A DNA stretch of 22,778 bases from an uncultured Holophagaceae bacterium (GCA_903927605.1 CAIYNT010000120.1:1-22778); one strand, 5' to 3'. Counted from the first letter of the stretch, positions 15,360 to 22,221 are shown. The notes: a model not told the origin generated them from the sequence alone. Made by a program: numbers and translations.

Positions 15360-15396
15360 CCGGGTTCCCGAGGGCTATGGAAGAAACCCGGGAACC
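15360..15396 (-). promoter_or_regulatory. iorA leader with two mutually exclusive hairpins
   Basis: Within 37 bp, CCGGGTT (15360-15366) can pair with AACCCGG (15385-15391). The overlapping GGTTCCCG (15363-15370) can instead pair with CGGGAACC (15389-15396). Both pairings are perfect and cannot coexist. The segment is 110-150 bp upstream of iorA and would be in its leader if transcription starts further upstream. Confidence 0.35.
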
Positions 15397-15459
15397 TTTC
15401 CCAGTGCCCCAAGTCACAACTTTGTCGCACACGGCCCAAACCGCTCGCCATTTTGACAA

Positions 15460-15600
15460 ATGGTCTAGTTCTTTTTTACTATTCATTGATTAATCAAATT
15501 AATTGAAAACATATATTTAAATCTGAAGTCAAAACACATGATTGTATTTTATGCATGACCTTTAAAACTATAGTGGCATATATGAAAAATCATTCCTTCT
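15460..15600. promoter_or_regulatory. AT-rich divergent control region between iorA and the conduit operon
   Basis: This is the AT-rich core of a 538-bp gene-free gap (15250-15787) in otherwise GC-rich DNA. It holds the perfect 12-bp palindrome TTGATTAATCAA (15486-15497) and several A/T runs suited to promoters on either strand. I could not fix one clear -35/-10 pair for the barrel operon. Most of the rest of the gap holds the leader element and small ORF listed separately. Confidence 0.5.
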
Positions 15601-15650
15601 CTTGAGGTCGATTGAACTCGGGCCTAGTGTCGTTACCTGACCCGTACATC
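15566..15650 (+). ncRNA. Shared 5'-leader element, copy A (upstream of barrel operon)
   Basis: This stretch lines up with 22461-22543 with only one or two single-base gaps. Shared blocks in order are AACTAT, GCAT, GAAAA, TTCTCTT, GG, GCCTAG, GACCC and ATC. In copy A, GGTC (15606-15609) can pair with GGCC (15621-15624); the equivalent bases of copy B pair as GGCT with AGCC, including one compensatory change (C-G to U-A). That argues for a structured RNA leader and not only a protein site. It does not match any riboswitch class I know. Confidence 0.4.
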
Positions 15651-15684
15651 AGCTACTTCTCTCGTCGATTCCAGGAGGCTCCAC

Positions 15685-15747
15685 ATGACGCCACATCCCG
15701 TCGGAACAATCTCTGGACTCGGCCTTCACGCACCACTCGTCTTCTAG
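15685..15747 (+). CDS. Possible 20-residue leader peptide
   Basis: An ATG at 15685 is preceded by AGGAGG with 7-nt spacing, the best Shine-Dalgarno sequence in this intergenic region. It opens a 20-codon frame (MTPHPVGTISGLG, then LHAPLVF) ending in TAG at 15745, 40 bp before the barrel gene. It shows no signal-peptide or attenuator-type codon run (no repeated Trp, Phe or His). It may be a leader peptide coupling translation to the operon. No homolog is known to me. Confidence 0.35.
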   Translation: MTPHPVGTISGLGLHAPLVF

Positions 15748-15787
15748 AACGGCCCAGCGCACCGCGCATTGCGAGATGAGGCGAACC

Positions 15788-17170
15788 ATGAAACGACGCA
15801 CTTATGTGGCCCTGCTCGCCACCCTGATGTCAGCCACTGCCTGGGGCCAGGAGGTCAGCCTCTACGGCACCACCATGGCGGAGATGTGGAAGCAGAAGAC
15901 ACCCGGCTTTGACGCGGCCACCTACACGCCAGCGACCCAGTATCTGGGGATCGATGCAAACAAGCTGGGCTCCGACAACCTGTCCTTGCACCTGTTCGGG
16001 TGGGGGCGGACGGATCTCTCTGATGCCAGCAATTTCAATGGTTCGAAGTCCGGCGGCTACCTGAACTACGGCTACCTGCAGTACCGCTTCGACCAGGCGA
16101 ATGCCGAGATCAAGGCGGGCCGGTTCACGGTCAACCAGAGCACCGGCTTCGAGCAGGTGGACGGTGTCAGCGCCCGGACCGACCTCCGCGGCGGGTTCAC
16201 GATTTCGGCCTTCGGCGGGAGGCCCGTGTTCTTCAAGACCGTGGATCCCGGCGCCCAGTCCGACTACAACTTCCAGCACGATTTCGTCTTCGGAACCCGG
16301 TTGGCCTGGCGCCTTCCGCAGGTCACCGAGATCGGTGTCTCCTACCTTGAGGACGGAACCAAGCCGGCCCAGGATCTGCCTCACCCCTCGCTGGTGGACT
16401 ACACCCGCAGGCAGCTGGGGCTGGACCTCCTGCTCACGCCCACCAGTGCCTTCGACCTCCGGGGTCGAACGGTGTTCGACGTGGCCAACCATCCCGACGT
16501 CGCCCCAGGAGCCCCGAAGCACTCCGATATCGCCGAGCACGACTACACGGCGACGTGGAGGCTGGGCAGTCAGGTGTCCGTGTCCGGCAATTATGCCGAG
16601 CGGAACTACTTCGCCTATTTCGCGGGAACCAACCTGCCTTCCTTGTTCAAGCAGGACGATAACGACATGTTCCGTGGCTGGGGCGGGAAGGTCACCTGGA
16701 CGACCGAAACCAACTTCCAGGCGGTGGTCGACTACCGCCACATGCACCGGGAAACCTTCGGGGATGCCAACGCCGCCGGCGGCGAGATGCGCTGGAGCTT
16801 CAATGAAAAGGCGGTCCTGTTTGGTGTTGGGGGGCGCTGGGTGAATGCCGTGGACACGAAGTTCGTGGATCCCGCTCAGCCGTATCTGAGCCTCAGCTAC
16901 ACGGAGGCCCGCGTCTGGACCCTGGTCACCAAGGGCCGCTTCACCGCAAGCCTGGATGGCATCCTCCAGCATTACGACAGCGGCAACCCCTACTTGGCTG
17001 ATTTCCGGAATGTGTACGAAGTCGTGGGCTCGCTGGGATTCCAGGCCACCTCGAACATCAAGGTGTCCGGCGATGTCAGCTACGGCACCAACCCCGTTAC
17101 CAAGCATGAAACCCGGGGATTGCTGAAGGCCGAGTACCGGTTCGGCTTCGCTAAGAAGGGAGGTCAGTGA
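15788..17170 (+). CDS. Outer-membrane beta-barrel protein (porin of a porin-cytochrome conduit)
   Basis: The 460-residue product has a signal peptide (MKRRTYVALLATLMSATAWG, cut before QEVSL). It then consists almost entirely of alternating polar/aromatic strands of 8-12 residues (LSLHLFGWGRTDL, YGYLQYRFDQANAEIKAGRF, VTWTTETNFQAVVDYRHM, LLKAEYRFGF), as in outer-membrane barrels. At about 440 mature residues it is much smaller than MtrB/PioB. It is the first gene of a run with two lipoprotein cytochromes and a decahaem surface cytochrome, so it is probably the sheath that lets haems cross the outer membrane. The ATG at 15788 has GAGG 6 nt upstream; an ATG at 15776 lacks this. The stop overlaps the next start (TGATG). 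Confidence 0.8.
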   Translation: MKRRTYVALLATLMSATAWGQEVSLYGTTMAEMWKQKTPGFDAATYTPATQYLGIDANKLGSDNLSLHLFGWGRTDLSDASNFNGSKSGGYLNYGYLQYRFDQANAEIKAGRFTVNQSTGFEQVDGVSARTDLRGGFTISAFGGRPVFFKTVDPGAQSDYNFQHDFVFGTRLAWRLPQVTEIGVSYLEDGTKPAQDLPHPSLVDYTRRQLGLDLLLTPTSAFDLRGRTVFDVANHPDVAPGAPKHSDIAEHDYTATWRLGSQVSVSGNYAERNYFAYFAGTNLPSLFKQDDNDMFRGWGGKVTWTTETNFQAVVDYRHMHRETFGDANAAGGEMRWSFNEKAVLFGVGGRWVNAVDTKFVDPAQPYLSLSYTEARVWTLVTKGRFTASLDGILQHYDSGNPYLADFRNVYEVVGSLGFQATSNIKVSGDVSYGTNPVTKHETRGLLKAEYRFGFAKKGGQ

Positions 17171-17643
17171 TGGCCCGGAAGACCGTTCTCCAGTTTCTAG
17201 CCCTCGTGCTGGGTCTCGGCGTGCTGATGGCATGCGGCCTGGTGTCGCCCGAGACGAGCTTTGCGCGGACCCACCCTGATGGCCTGGGCGCGGGGCGCCC
17301 CTTGTGCTCCGAGTGCCACAGCAACGATGTGGCCAAGGGGTCCCTCAAGGCCTACGCCACCTTCGATCACACGCCGGCCTTCGTGAAGGAGCACCGCTTC
17401 CAGGCCAACCAGGATCCCAACACCTGTGCCGCCTGCCACGCCCCGTCTTTCTGTGTCGATTGCCACGGCGGCAAGGTGCCGATGAAGCCCGCAACTCGCC
17501 TGGCCGACCGTCCCGACCGCGACACGCCGCACCGGGGCGATTACCTGACCCTCCACAAGATCGAAGGACGGTTGGATCCATCCTCCTGCTACAGGTGCCA
17601 TGGTCGGGCCAACAACGATCAGTGCCGCGCCTGTCACCGGTAG
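17170..17643 (+). CDS. Pentahaem c-type cytochrome lipoprotein
   Basis: The 157-residue product has a lipoprotein signal (hydrophobic core, LMAC lipobox, anchor C22). Five CXXCH haem motifs begin at C46 (CSECH), C86 (CAACH), C95 (CVDCH), C140 (CYRCH) and C152 (CRACH). There are exactly five other histidines in the mature chain (H35, H67, H75, H121, H129), enough for bis-His ligation of all five haems. The residue after the anchor is Gly, not Asp, favouring the outer membrane. Its start overlaps the barrel gene by 1 bp with GGAGG upstream, so the two are made together. It is the likely periplasmic-side or in-barrel electron carrier, a role held by much larger MtrA-type proteins elsewhere. Confidence 0.88.
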   Translation: MARKTVLQFLALVLGLGVLMACGLVSPETSFARTHPDGLGAGRPLCSECHSNDVAKGSLKAYATFDHTPAFVKEHRFQANQDPNTCAACHAPSFCVDCHGGKVPMKPATRLADRPDRDTPHRGDYLTLHKIEGRLDPSSCYRCHGRANNDQCRACHR

Positions 17644-17671
17644 TCATCCGCTGAGTTCGAAGGGGAACACC

Positions 17672-18361
17672 ATGAGCAAAGTCAAATGGATGGCTGGTAG
17701 CTGTTTCGCGATGGCCCTCGCACTGCTTGCCTGGGGCTGCGCCGGCAAGGCCGGTCCGGCGCCTTCATTCAGCACCGTGACGGGCCAGCACCCGGCGGAT
17801 TGGATCCAGGTCCACTACGCCGGCTACGTCCAGACCCCTGACCAGTGCCGAAGCTGCCACGGGTCCACGACGGATCCAGCCCAGGCCGGCGGCATCGCCA
17901 AGGTGAGCTGTTTCAGCTGCCACGCCAATGGTGTCGACCACCCCGCCGGCTGGGCCGACCACATGCAGCACGGACGAAATGGCGCCCAGCTCGCGCCGGT
18001 GGCAACAAACGATACAACAGTCCCAGTGATGGCGGGCATGAGCCACTGCCAGAAGTGCCACGGCCCGAACTACACCGATGGCATCGCCGTTTCCTGCAAG
18101 TCCTGCCACACCACGGCGCCCCACCCGCCCAAGCCTTGGGATGATCCTACCTGGGTAAATTCCTCCCACAGCGCGACCGATCAGGCCAATGCTCCGGCCT
18201 GCGCCCAGTGCCACACGGGTGGCGCGAACTCGGACATCCAGCCCGTCATCCCCGCACCGGCGGGAACGCCCCCAGGCTGCTTCAACGGCACCCTGTGCCA
18301 CACCAATGCCTTTCCTCCAAGCACCACTGCCCCCGCTGCCACCAAGGCCCTGGCTCATTGA
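17672..18361 (+). CDS. Multihaem c-type cytochrome lipoprotein (five CXXCH plus one CX5CH)
   Basis: The 229-residue product has a lipoprotein signal ending in LLAWGC (anchor C23). Standard haem motifs start at C59 (CRSCH), C80 (CFSCH), C126 (CQKCH), C142 (CKSCH) and C177 (CAQCH). A sixth pair, C203 and C209-H210 in CFNGTLCH, has five residues between the cysteines (CX5CH), unlike the usual two. Nine further histidines are available as distal ligands. The C-terminal tail is Pro/Thr/Ala-rich. The ATG at 17672 has AAGGGG upstream and lies 28 bp after the pentahaem gene. It probably links the barrel-bound cytochrome to the surface decahaem protein. The large overlapping open frame upstream of this ATG is shadow. 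Confidence 0.87.
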   Translation: MSKVKWMAGSCFAMALALLAWGCAGKAGPAPSFSTVTGQHPADWIQVHYAGYVQTPDQCRSCHGSTTDPAQAGGIAKVSCFSCHANGVDHPAGWADHMQHGRNGAQLAPVATNDTTVPVMAGMSHCQKCHGPNYTDGIAVSCKSCHTTAPHPPKPWDDPTWVNSSHSATDQANAPACAQCHTGGANSDIQPVIPAPAGTPPGCFNGTLCHTNAFPPSTTAPAATKALAH

Positions 18362-18412
18362 AGACTATGGTGCGAATCAGGCCTTCAGGTCCACAGGAGG
18401 TGCCCCATCCAA

Positions 18413-18424
18413 TTGATTGATCAA
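18413..18424. promoter_or_regulatory. Palindrome upstream of the decahaem gene, like that at 15486
   Basis: TTGATTGATCAA differs from the palindrome TTGATTAATCAA at 15486-15497 by one base. The TTGAT/ATCAA arms are those of Fnr-type sites, but the spacer is two bases where four are normal. It lies 62 bp before the decahaem cytochrome start, inside the longest gap (125 bp) of the cytochrome run. Confidence 0.35.
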
Positions 18425-18486
18425 TACAAGCACGCAACCTCACTTCGTCCACCCACGCTTCACCACCTCACAACGGAGAATGCAAC

Positions 18487-21400
18487 ATGAAGCATCGTCC
18501 TCTGAAACAGCTCTGCGGACTTTTGGCCTCCGCAGCGGTCGCCCTCGTGCTGATCGGTTGTAACGGGAGTTCCGGCCAGAACGGCGCCAACGGCACCAAC
18601 GGCACCAACGGCACCAATGGCACCAACGGCACCAACGGCAGCAACGCCCTGGTCACCATCAATGCCGCCAACCTCTCGGCGGCCGAGTGGGGCGCCACGT
18701 CCTTCAGCGGTTCTGTCTCCAGCGTGGATCTCAGCAAGGGCACGCCCATCGTTAACTTCAGCGTGACCTCCAATGGCACGCCCGTCGTCGGCCTGGGCTT
18801 CACCTCCCAGTCGGCCACGGCCAAGTACCCCGGCTATGCCAACCTCGCCTTCACCATCGCGAAGCTGGTACCCGGCACCGGTCCCGGCACCACCCAGTGG
18901 GTGAACTACATCGTCACCTCCTCGCCCACCACCACCGCCGCCGCCGCGCCCACCAAGCCCACCACCGATAACATCGGCACCCTGGTGGACCATGCGGACG
19001 GCACCTACACGTACACCTTCTACCGCGACATCACCCAGGTGAAGGCCGTCTTGGATGCCGCCACCTACACTGCCCCCAACGTCGAGGCCGATCTGGGCGA
19101 TGTGTCCTACCAGCCCACCCTGACCCATCGCGTGGCGATCCAGGTGGGCGGCTCCGCCCGCGGCACCGGGACCAATACCCCCAATGCCACCGCCGGCGCC
19201 ACTGCCGTCAACATCCTGAATCCTGCCAACATCATCTACGACTTCATTCCGGCCACCGGCAAGGCCATCGCCGCCACCGACACCAGCCGGACCGTGGTGA
19301 ACGTCGCGGCCTGCAACGCCTGCCACACCCGCCTGGTCGTCCACGGCGGCAGCCGCGTGGATCCCAACTTCTGCGTGATCTGCCACACTGATCAGCGGAA
19401 GTATGGCAACGCCAACTCGACCGTCGTCGCCGGTGTCGTCACGCCACCTACCGGCACCACCGCTACCTACAAGGTCAATGGCCTGGCCCTCGGCAACTTC
19501 CCCAACTTCATTCATCAGCTCCACATGGGTGAAAACCTCTCCAACACGGGCTACAACTACGCCAACATTCTGCTCAACGGCGTCCGCTACCCCCAGGACA
19601 TCCGCAACTGCCAGACCTGCCACACCAACCAGCCCCAGAGCGCAGTCCTGGATGCGCCTCCCGTGGCGCCCCAGACGGCCCAGGGCGACAACTGGATGAA
19701 CGTGCCCAGCCGCTTGGCCTGTGGCGCCTGCCACGACAACGTGGACTTCACCAAGACCCATGGCAGCAACGTGCCCGCCTCCGATACCACGGACGACCAC
19801 CTCTGCAGCCTGTGCCACACGCCGGCCGCCATCGCCGTCTACCACACCCCCGTGTGGACGCCCGTCCAGAGTGGCCAGAACATCGCTCCCGCCCACGGCG
19901 GCATGCAGAGCTACAGCTACCAGGCCACCAACACGGCCAACCTGCCCAAGAACGCGCACAGCATCAGCTGGAACCTCATCTCTGCCAAGGTTGACGCCAC
20001 CGGCGTGCCGAGCCTGACCTTCAGCATCCTGATGGACGGCAAGGCCATCACGCTGAACGCGCAGCCTGCCACTGTCCCCGCCACCACCACGGCGGTCGAC
20101 ATGTTCCCGGCCTCCGCGCCTTTCGTGAACAACCTGTTCGGTGCCGCGACCGACGCTCCTGAATTCTTCCTGATCGCGGGCCTTCCCCAGGATGGCATCG
20201 TCCCGGCGGACTACAACTACCGGGCCACACCCACTCTTAAGAGCATCTGGAGCGGCGCTGCGGCCGCCGCTGCCCTCCCAATCACCTGGAAGGACAACGG
20301 CAATTCGACCTACACCATCACCGCCACGGGCTACAAGCTGCCCGCCGGCACGGGCGTGGTCGCCATGGGCATCGGTCTCGGTATGTTGACCGAAACGGAT
20401 CTCACCCCAGCCAAGACTGATCCCAACCAGATTTCCAGCTACATCCTGGCGGCCAATTCCACGCCGTTCACCCAGATGGATTTCACCTACAACGCGAACG
20501 CCTACACCGCCCTTCCGACCGGCGGCCTGATCATTCCCAGCCGCGTCCAGATGATGAATGTGGCCGGCGCAGGCGCGGGCAAGATTCCCATCATGTCCCG
20601 CCGCAACATTATCAAGGTCAACGCTTGCAACATCTGCCACGGCACCTTGGGGGCCTTCACGGCCGTCAACGCGGCGAGCAATTTCCACGGCGTCGGTATC
20701 GGCGACGGCAATGATGGCGCCAGCTGCATCATCTGCCACAACACCACCGGTGTGGATGGCACGGCTTTCTCCTACAACACCAAGACCTGGGTTCACGCGC
20801 TTCATGCCGGCACCATGCGCGACAACCCCTACACACCTGAAGCCGCTGCTTCTCAGTTCTGGGATATCGACTATCCTGGTCTCCTGAACAATTGCGAAGC
20901 CTGCCACGTACCCGGCTCCTACGATTTCAGCAACAGCACCAACGCCGCCCAGGTTCCCAACATGCTGTGGGATACCGTCGCCAAGGGCACCCTGGCCACG
21001 GCCCCGACGGCCTCCTATCCTCCCCAGAAGGTCAGCGGTGGCATCACCACCAATTACTTGATTCCCCAAAGCGTTTCTCAGGCTGCCGCCCTTGGCATCA
21101 CCTGGACGCCTCCCGCTATTCCCGTGACCGGCACGGTCTCCACACCCGGAACCGCCTACCTGTCACCCTGGATCTCCACTTCAGCGACCTACGGCTCTAA
21201 TGCCGCCTGGACCGCTCCTGCTGCCAGCGGTGGAGCCTGGACCTACGTCCCGTCCTCCATTGCCACGCAGACCATAACTGCGACGGCTCCGACCACCGGC
21301 CTCACTGGTTCCCTGGTTGTTTCGCCGATCACGGCCGCCTGCTCTGCTTGCCACGACACCCAGCAGGCCGTCGCCCACTTCCGGAACAACGGTGGCGTGT

Positions 21401-21582
21401 TCTACGGCGACCGGTACATCCTGGGTGGAAACACCCTGGGAACGCCCGTCAATGTCGGCACCGTGGCCTCTCCCAAGTACGACTGGCCCACGGGCAACCT
21501 CGTCAGCAACGAGCAGTGCCTGATCTGCCACGGCTCTGGTGCAGTTGCGGACATCAAGGCCGTCCACATGAACTTCAACTAG
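18487..21582 (+). CDS. OmcA/MtrC-family decahaem surface cytochrome lipoprotein
   Basis: The 1031-residue product is a lipoprotein (LVLIGC, anchor C25), followed by a Gly-Thr-Asn collagen-like stalk (33-53) and a beta-rich domain (55-270). Pentahaem cluster I has CXXCH at C276, C296, C375, C412 and C440. A second beta-rich domain spans about 470-700. Cluster II has CXXCH at C714, C747, C803, C952 and C1011. This domain-I-to-IV order is that of MtrC/OmcA, the terminal reductases that pass electrons to metal oxides, shuttles or electrodes. It is much longer than Shewanella MtrC, partly through a 145-residue Pro/Thr/Ser-rich insert between haems 8 and 9. No cysteine is left over for the MtrC CX8C disulfide. 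The start has GGAG upstream. Confidence 0.93.
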   Translation: MKHRPLKQLCGLLASAAVALVLIGCNGSSGQNGANGTNGTNGTNGTNGTNGSNALVTINAANLSAAEWGATSFSGSVSSVDLSKGTPIVNFSVTSNGTPVVGLGFTSQSATAKYPGYANLAFTIAKLVPGTGPGTTQWVNYIVTSSPTTTAAAAPTKPTTDNIGTLVDHADGTYTYTFYRDITQVKAVLDAATYTAPNVEADLGDVSYQPTLTHRVAIQVGGSARGTGTNTPNATAGATAVNILNPANIIYDFIPATGKAIAATDTSRTVVNVAACNACHTRLVVHGGSRVDPNFCVICHTDQRKYGNANSTVVAGVVTPPTGTTATYKVNGLALGNFPNFIHQLHMGENLSNTGYNYANILLNGVRYPQDIRNCQTCHTNQPQSAVLDAPPVAPQTAQGDNWMNVPSRLACGACHDNVDFTKTHGSNVPASDTTDDHLCSLCHTPAAIAVYHTPVWTPVQSGQNIAPAHGGMQSYSYQATNTANLPKNAHSISWNLISAKVDATGVPSLTFSILMDGKAITLNAQPATVPATTTAVDMFPASAPFVNNLFGAATDAPEFFLIAGLPQDGIVPADYNYRATPTLKSIWSGAAAAAALPITWKDNGNSTYTITATGYKLPAGTGVVAMGIGLGMLTETDLTPAKTDPNQISSYILAANSTPFTQMDFTYNANAYTALPTGGLIIPSRVQMMNVAGAGAGKIPIMSRRNIIKVNACNICHGTLGAFTAVNAASNFHGVGIGDGNDGASCIICHNTTGVDGTAFSYNTKTWVHALHAGTMRDNPYTPEAAASQFWDIDYPGLLNNCEACHVPGSYDFSNSTNAAQVPNMLWDTVAKGTLATAPTASYPPQKVSGGITTNYLIPQSVSQAAALGITWTPPAIPVTGTVSTPGTAYLSPWISTSATYGSNAAWTAPAASGGAWTYVPSSIATQTITATAPTTGLTGSLVVSPITAACSACHDTQQAVAHFRNNGGVFYGDRYILGGNTLGTPVNVGTVASPKYDWPTGNLVSNEQCLICHGSGAVADIKAVHMNFN
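18583..18645 (+). repeat. Seven 9-bp tandem repeats in the decahaem cytochrome stalk
   Basis: Seven in-frame 9-bp units, mostly GGCACCAAC, encode Gly-Ala-Asn, five Gly-Thr-Asn and Gly-Ser-Asn next to the lipid anchor. Unit gain or loss would change stalk length without shifting the frame. Confidence 0.9.
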
Positions 21583-21593
21583 CCTGACCCTGA

Positions 21594-21611
21594 GGCCCGG
21601 TTCGCCGGGCC
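21594..21611 (+). terminator. GC hairpin after the decahaem gene
   Basis: GGCCCGG-TTCG-CCGGGCC, with a stable TTCG tetraloop, lies 11 bp after the stop codon. No T-run follows, so it may protect the mRNA end or pause polymerase ahead of the next hairpin. Confidence 0.5.
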
Positions 21612-21628
21612 CCACCGGTCACCAGCAC

Positions 21629-21674
21629 CACGCAGGGACCCGGAAGCCCCCAGGCTGCCGGGTCCCTTTGCGTG
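21629..21674 (+). terminator. Long-stem terminator of the cytochrome operon
   Basis: The left arm at 21629-21643 pairs with the right arm at 21658-21674 (15 bp with one 2-nt bulge), and AGCC/GGCT pair inside the loop. A TTT lies within the distal arm and no long T-run follows. Position and stability suggest it closes the conduit operon. Confidence 0.6.
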
Positions 21675-21682
21675 GGTGGAGG

Positions 21683-21712
21683 TTGACACCCCGGCAGGGC
21701 TCGACCGAGAAT
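21683..21712 (+). promoter_or_regulatory. Sigma-70-type promoter of the helix-hairpin-helix gene
   Basis: A consensus TTGACA (21683-21688) is followed by an 18-nt spacer and GAGAAT (21707-21712). It lies between the cytochrome terminator and the next gene, so that gene is an independent unit. Confidence 0.6.
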
Positions 21713-21736
21713 AGTCTCGTTGCATGGAGATAAATG

Positions 21737-22195
21737 ATGAGTAAAAAACTAGTTAATTCTGTCTTTACCTTTTTGATTGGATCAGTCTTTGCGACTGGGG
21801 CCTTCGCCCAGGAGGAGGCTGCCCCAGCACCGAAAACCCCTACCTCTCAGGCAGCCCAGGACAAGGATGCCAAGGCCAAACTCCTGGAGAGGAAGCGCGC
21901 CACACAGGCGTCGAAAGCCGCCAAGGCGAAGGCCAAGGCCCAGGAGAAACAGCGCGCGGCCAAGGCCGATGCCGCAGCCAAAGCCGCCGCCGAGGCCAGG
22001 GCTCTCGATCTCAACCGGGCCAGCAAGGTCGAGTTGAAGAAACTGCCAGGCATGACGGAGGCCTATGCAGACGCGATCATCGCCCACCGCCCCTATCGGT
22101 CTAAGGCGGATCTCGTGACCAAGAACATCCTCTCCTCTGGGGTCTACATGGGTATCCACAATCTGGTGGCCGCGAAATACGTTGCCACGAAATGA
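21737..22195 (+). CDS. Secreted helix-hairpin-helix protein with Ala/Lys-rich coiled linker
   Basis: The 152-residue product has a Sec signal peptide (MSKKLVNSVFTFLIGSVFATGAFAQ). Next comes an Ala/Lys/Glu-rich, probably helical stretch (about 28-88). The C-terminal helix-hairpin-helix unit reads LDLNRASKVELKKLPGMTEAYADAII, then HRPYRSKADLV, as in ComEA-like DNA-binding domains. Such periplasmic proteins can bind DNA non-specifically; its real role here is unknown. GGAG stands 7 nt before the ATG at 21737; an ATG one codon upstream (21734) is possible. It has its own promoter and a strong terminator. Its AT-rich first codons differ from the neighbouring genes. Confidence 0.75.
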   Translation: MSKKLVNSVFTFLIGSVFATGAFAQEEAAPAPKTPTSQAAQDKDAKAKLLERKRATQASKAAKAKAKAQEKQRAAKADAAAKAAAEARALDLNRASKVELKKLPGMTEAYADAIIAHRPYRSKADLVTKNILSSGVYMGIHNLVAAKYVATK

Positions 22196-22221
22196 TCTTG
22201 GATAGGGCCTTGTGAGCTTTG

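Noticed and set aside
15571..15590. Sigma-54 promoter suggested by TGGCAT upstream of the barrel operon
   Set aside because: No GC element stands at the required 10-bp distance, and the copy B equivalent lacks the GG.
15566..15650. GEMM-type (cyclic AMP-GMP or c-di-GMP) riboswitch before the conduit operon
   Set aside because: Such riboswitches control cytochrome genes in Geobacter, but the conserved GGACGCAAAGC-type core and receptor loops are absent from both leader copies.
15830..17233. A 467-codon minus-strand frame opposite the barrel gene
   Set aside because: Shadow of the barrel gene; it has no ribosome-binding site or recognisable domain, while the plus strand has a signal peptide and beta-strand pattern.
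18460..21069. An 869-codon open frame on the minus strand opposite the decahaem cytochrome
   Set aside because: It is Gly/Val/Asp-rich low-complexity sequence produced by the GC-rich third codon positions of the real gene. The plus strand has ten CXXCH motifs and a lipobox.
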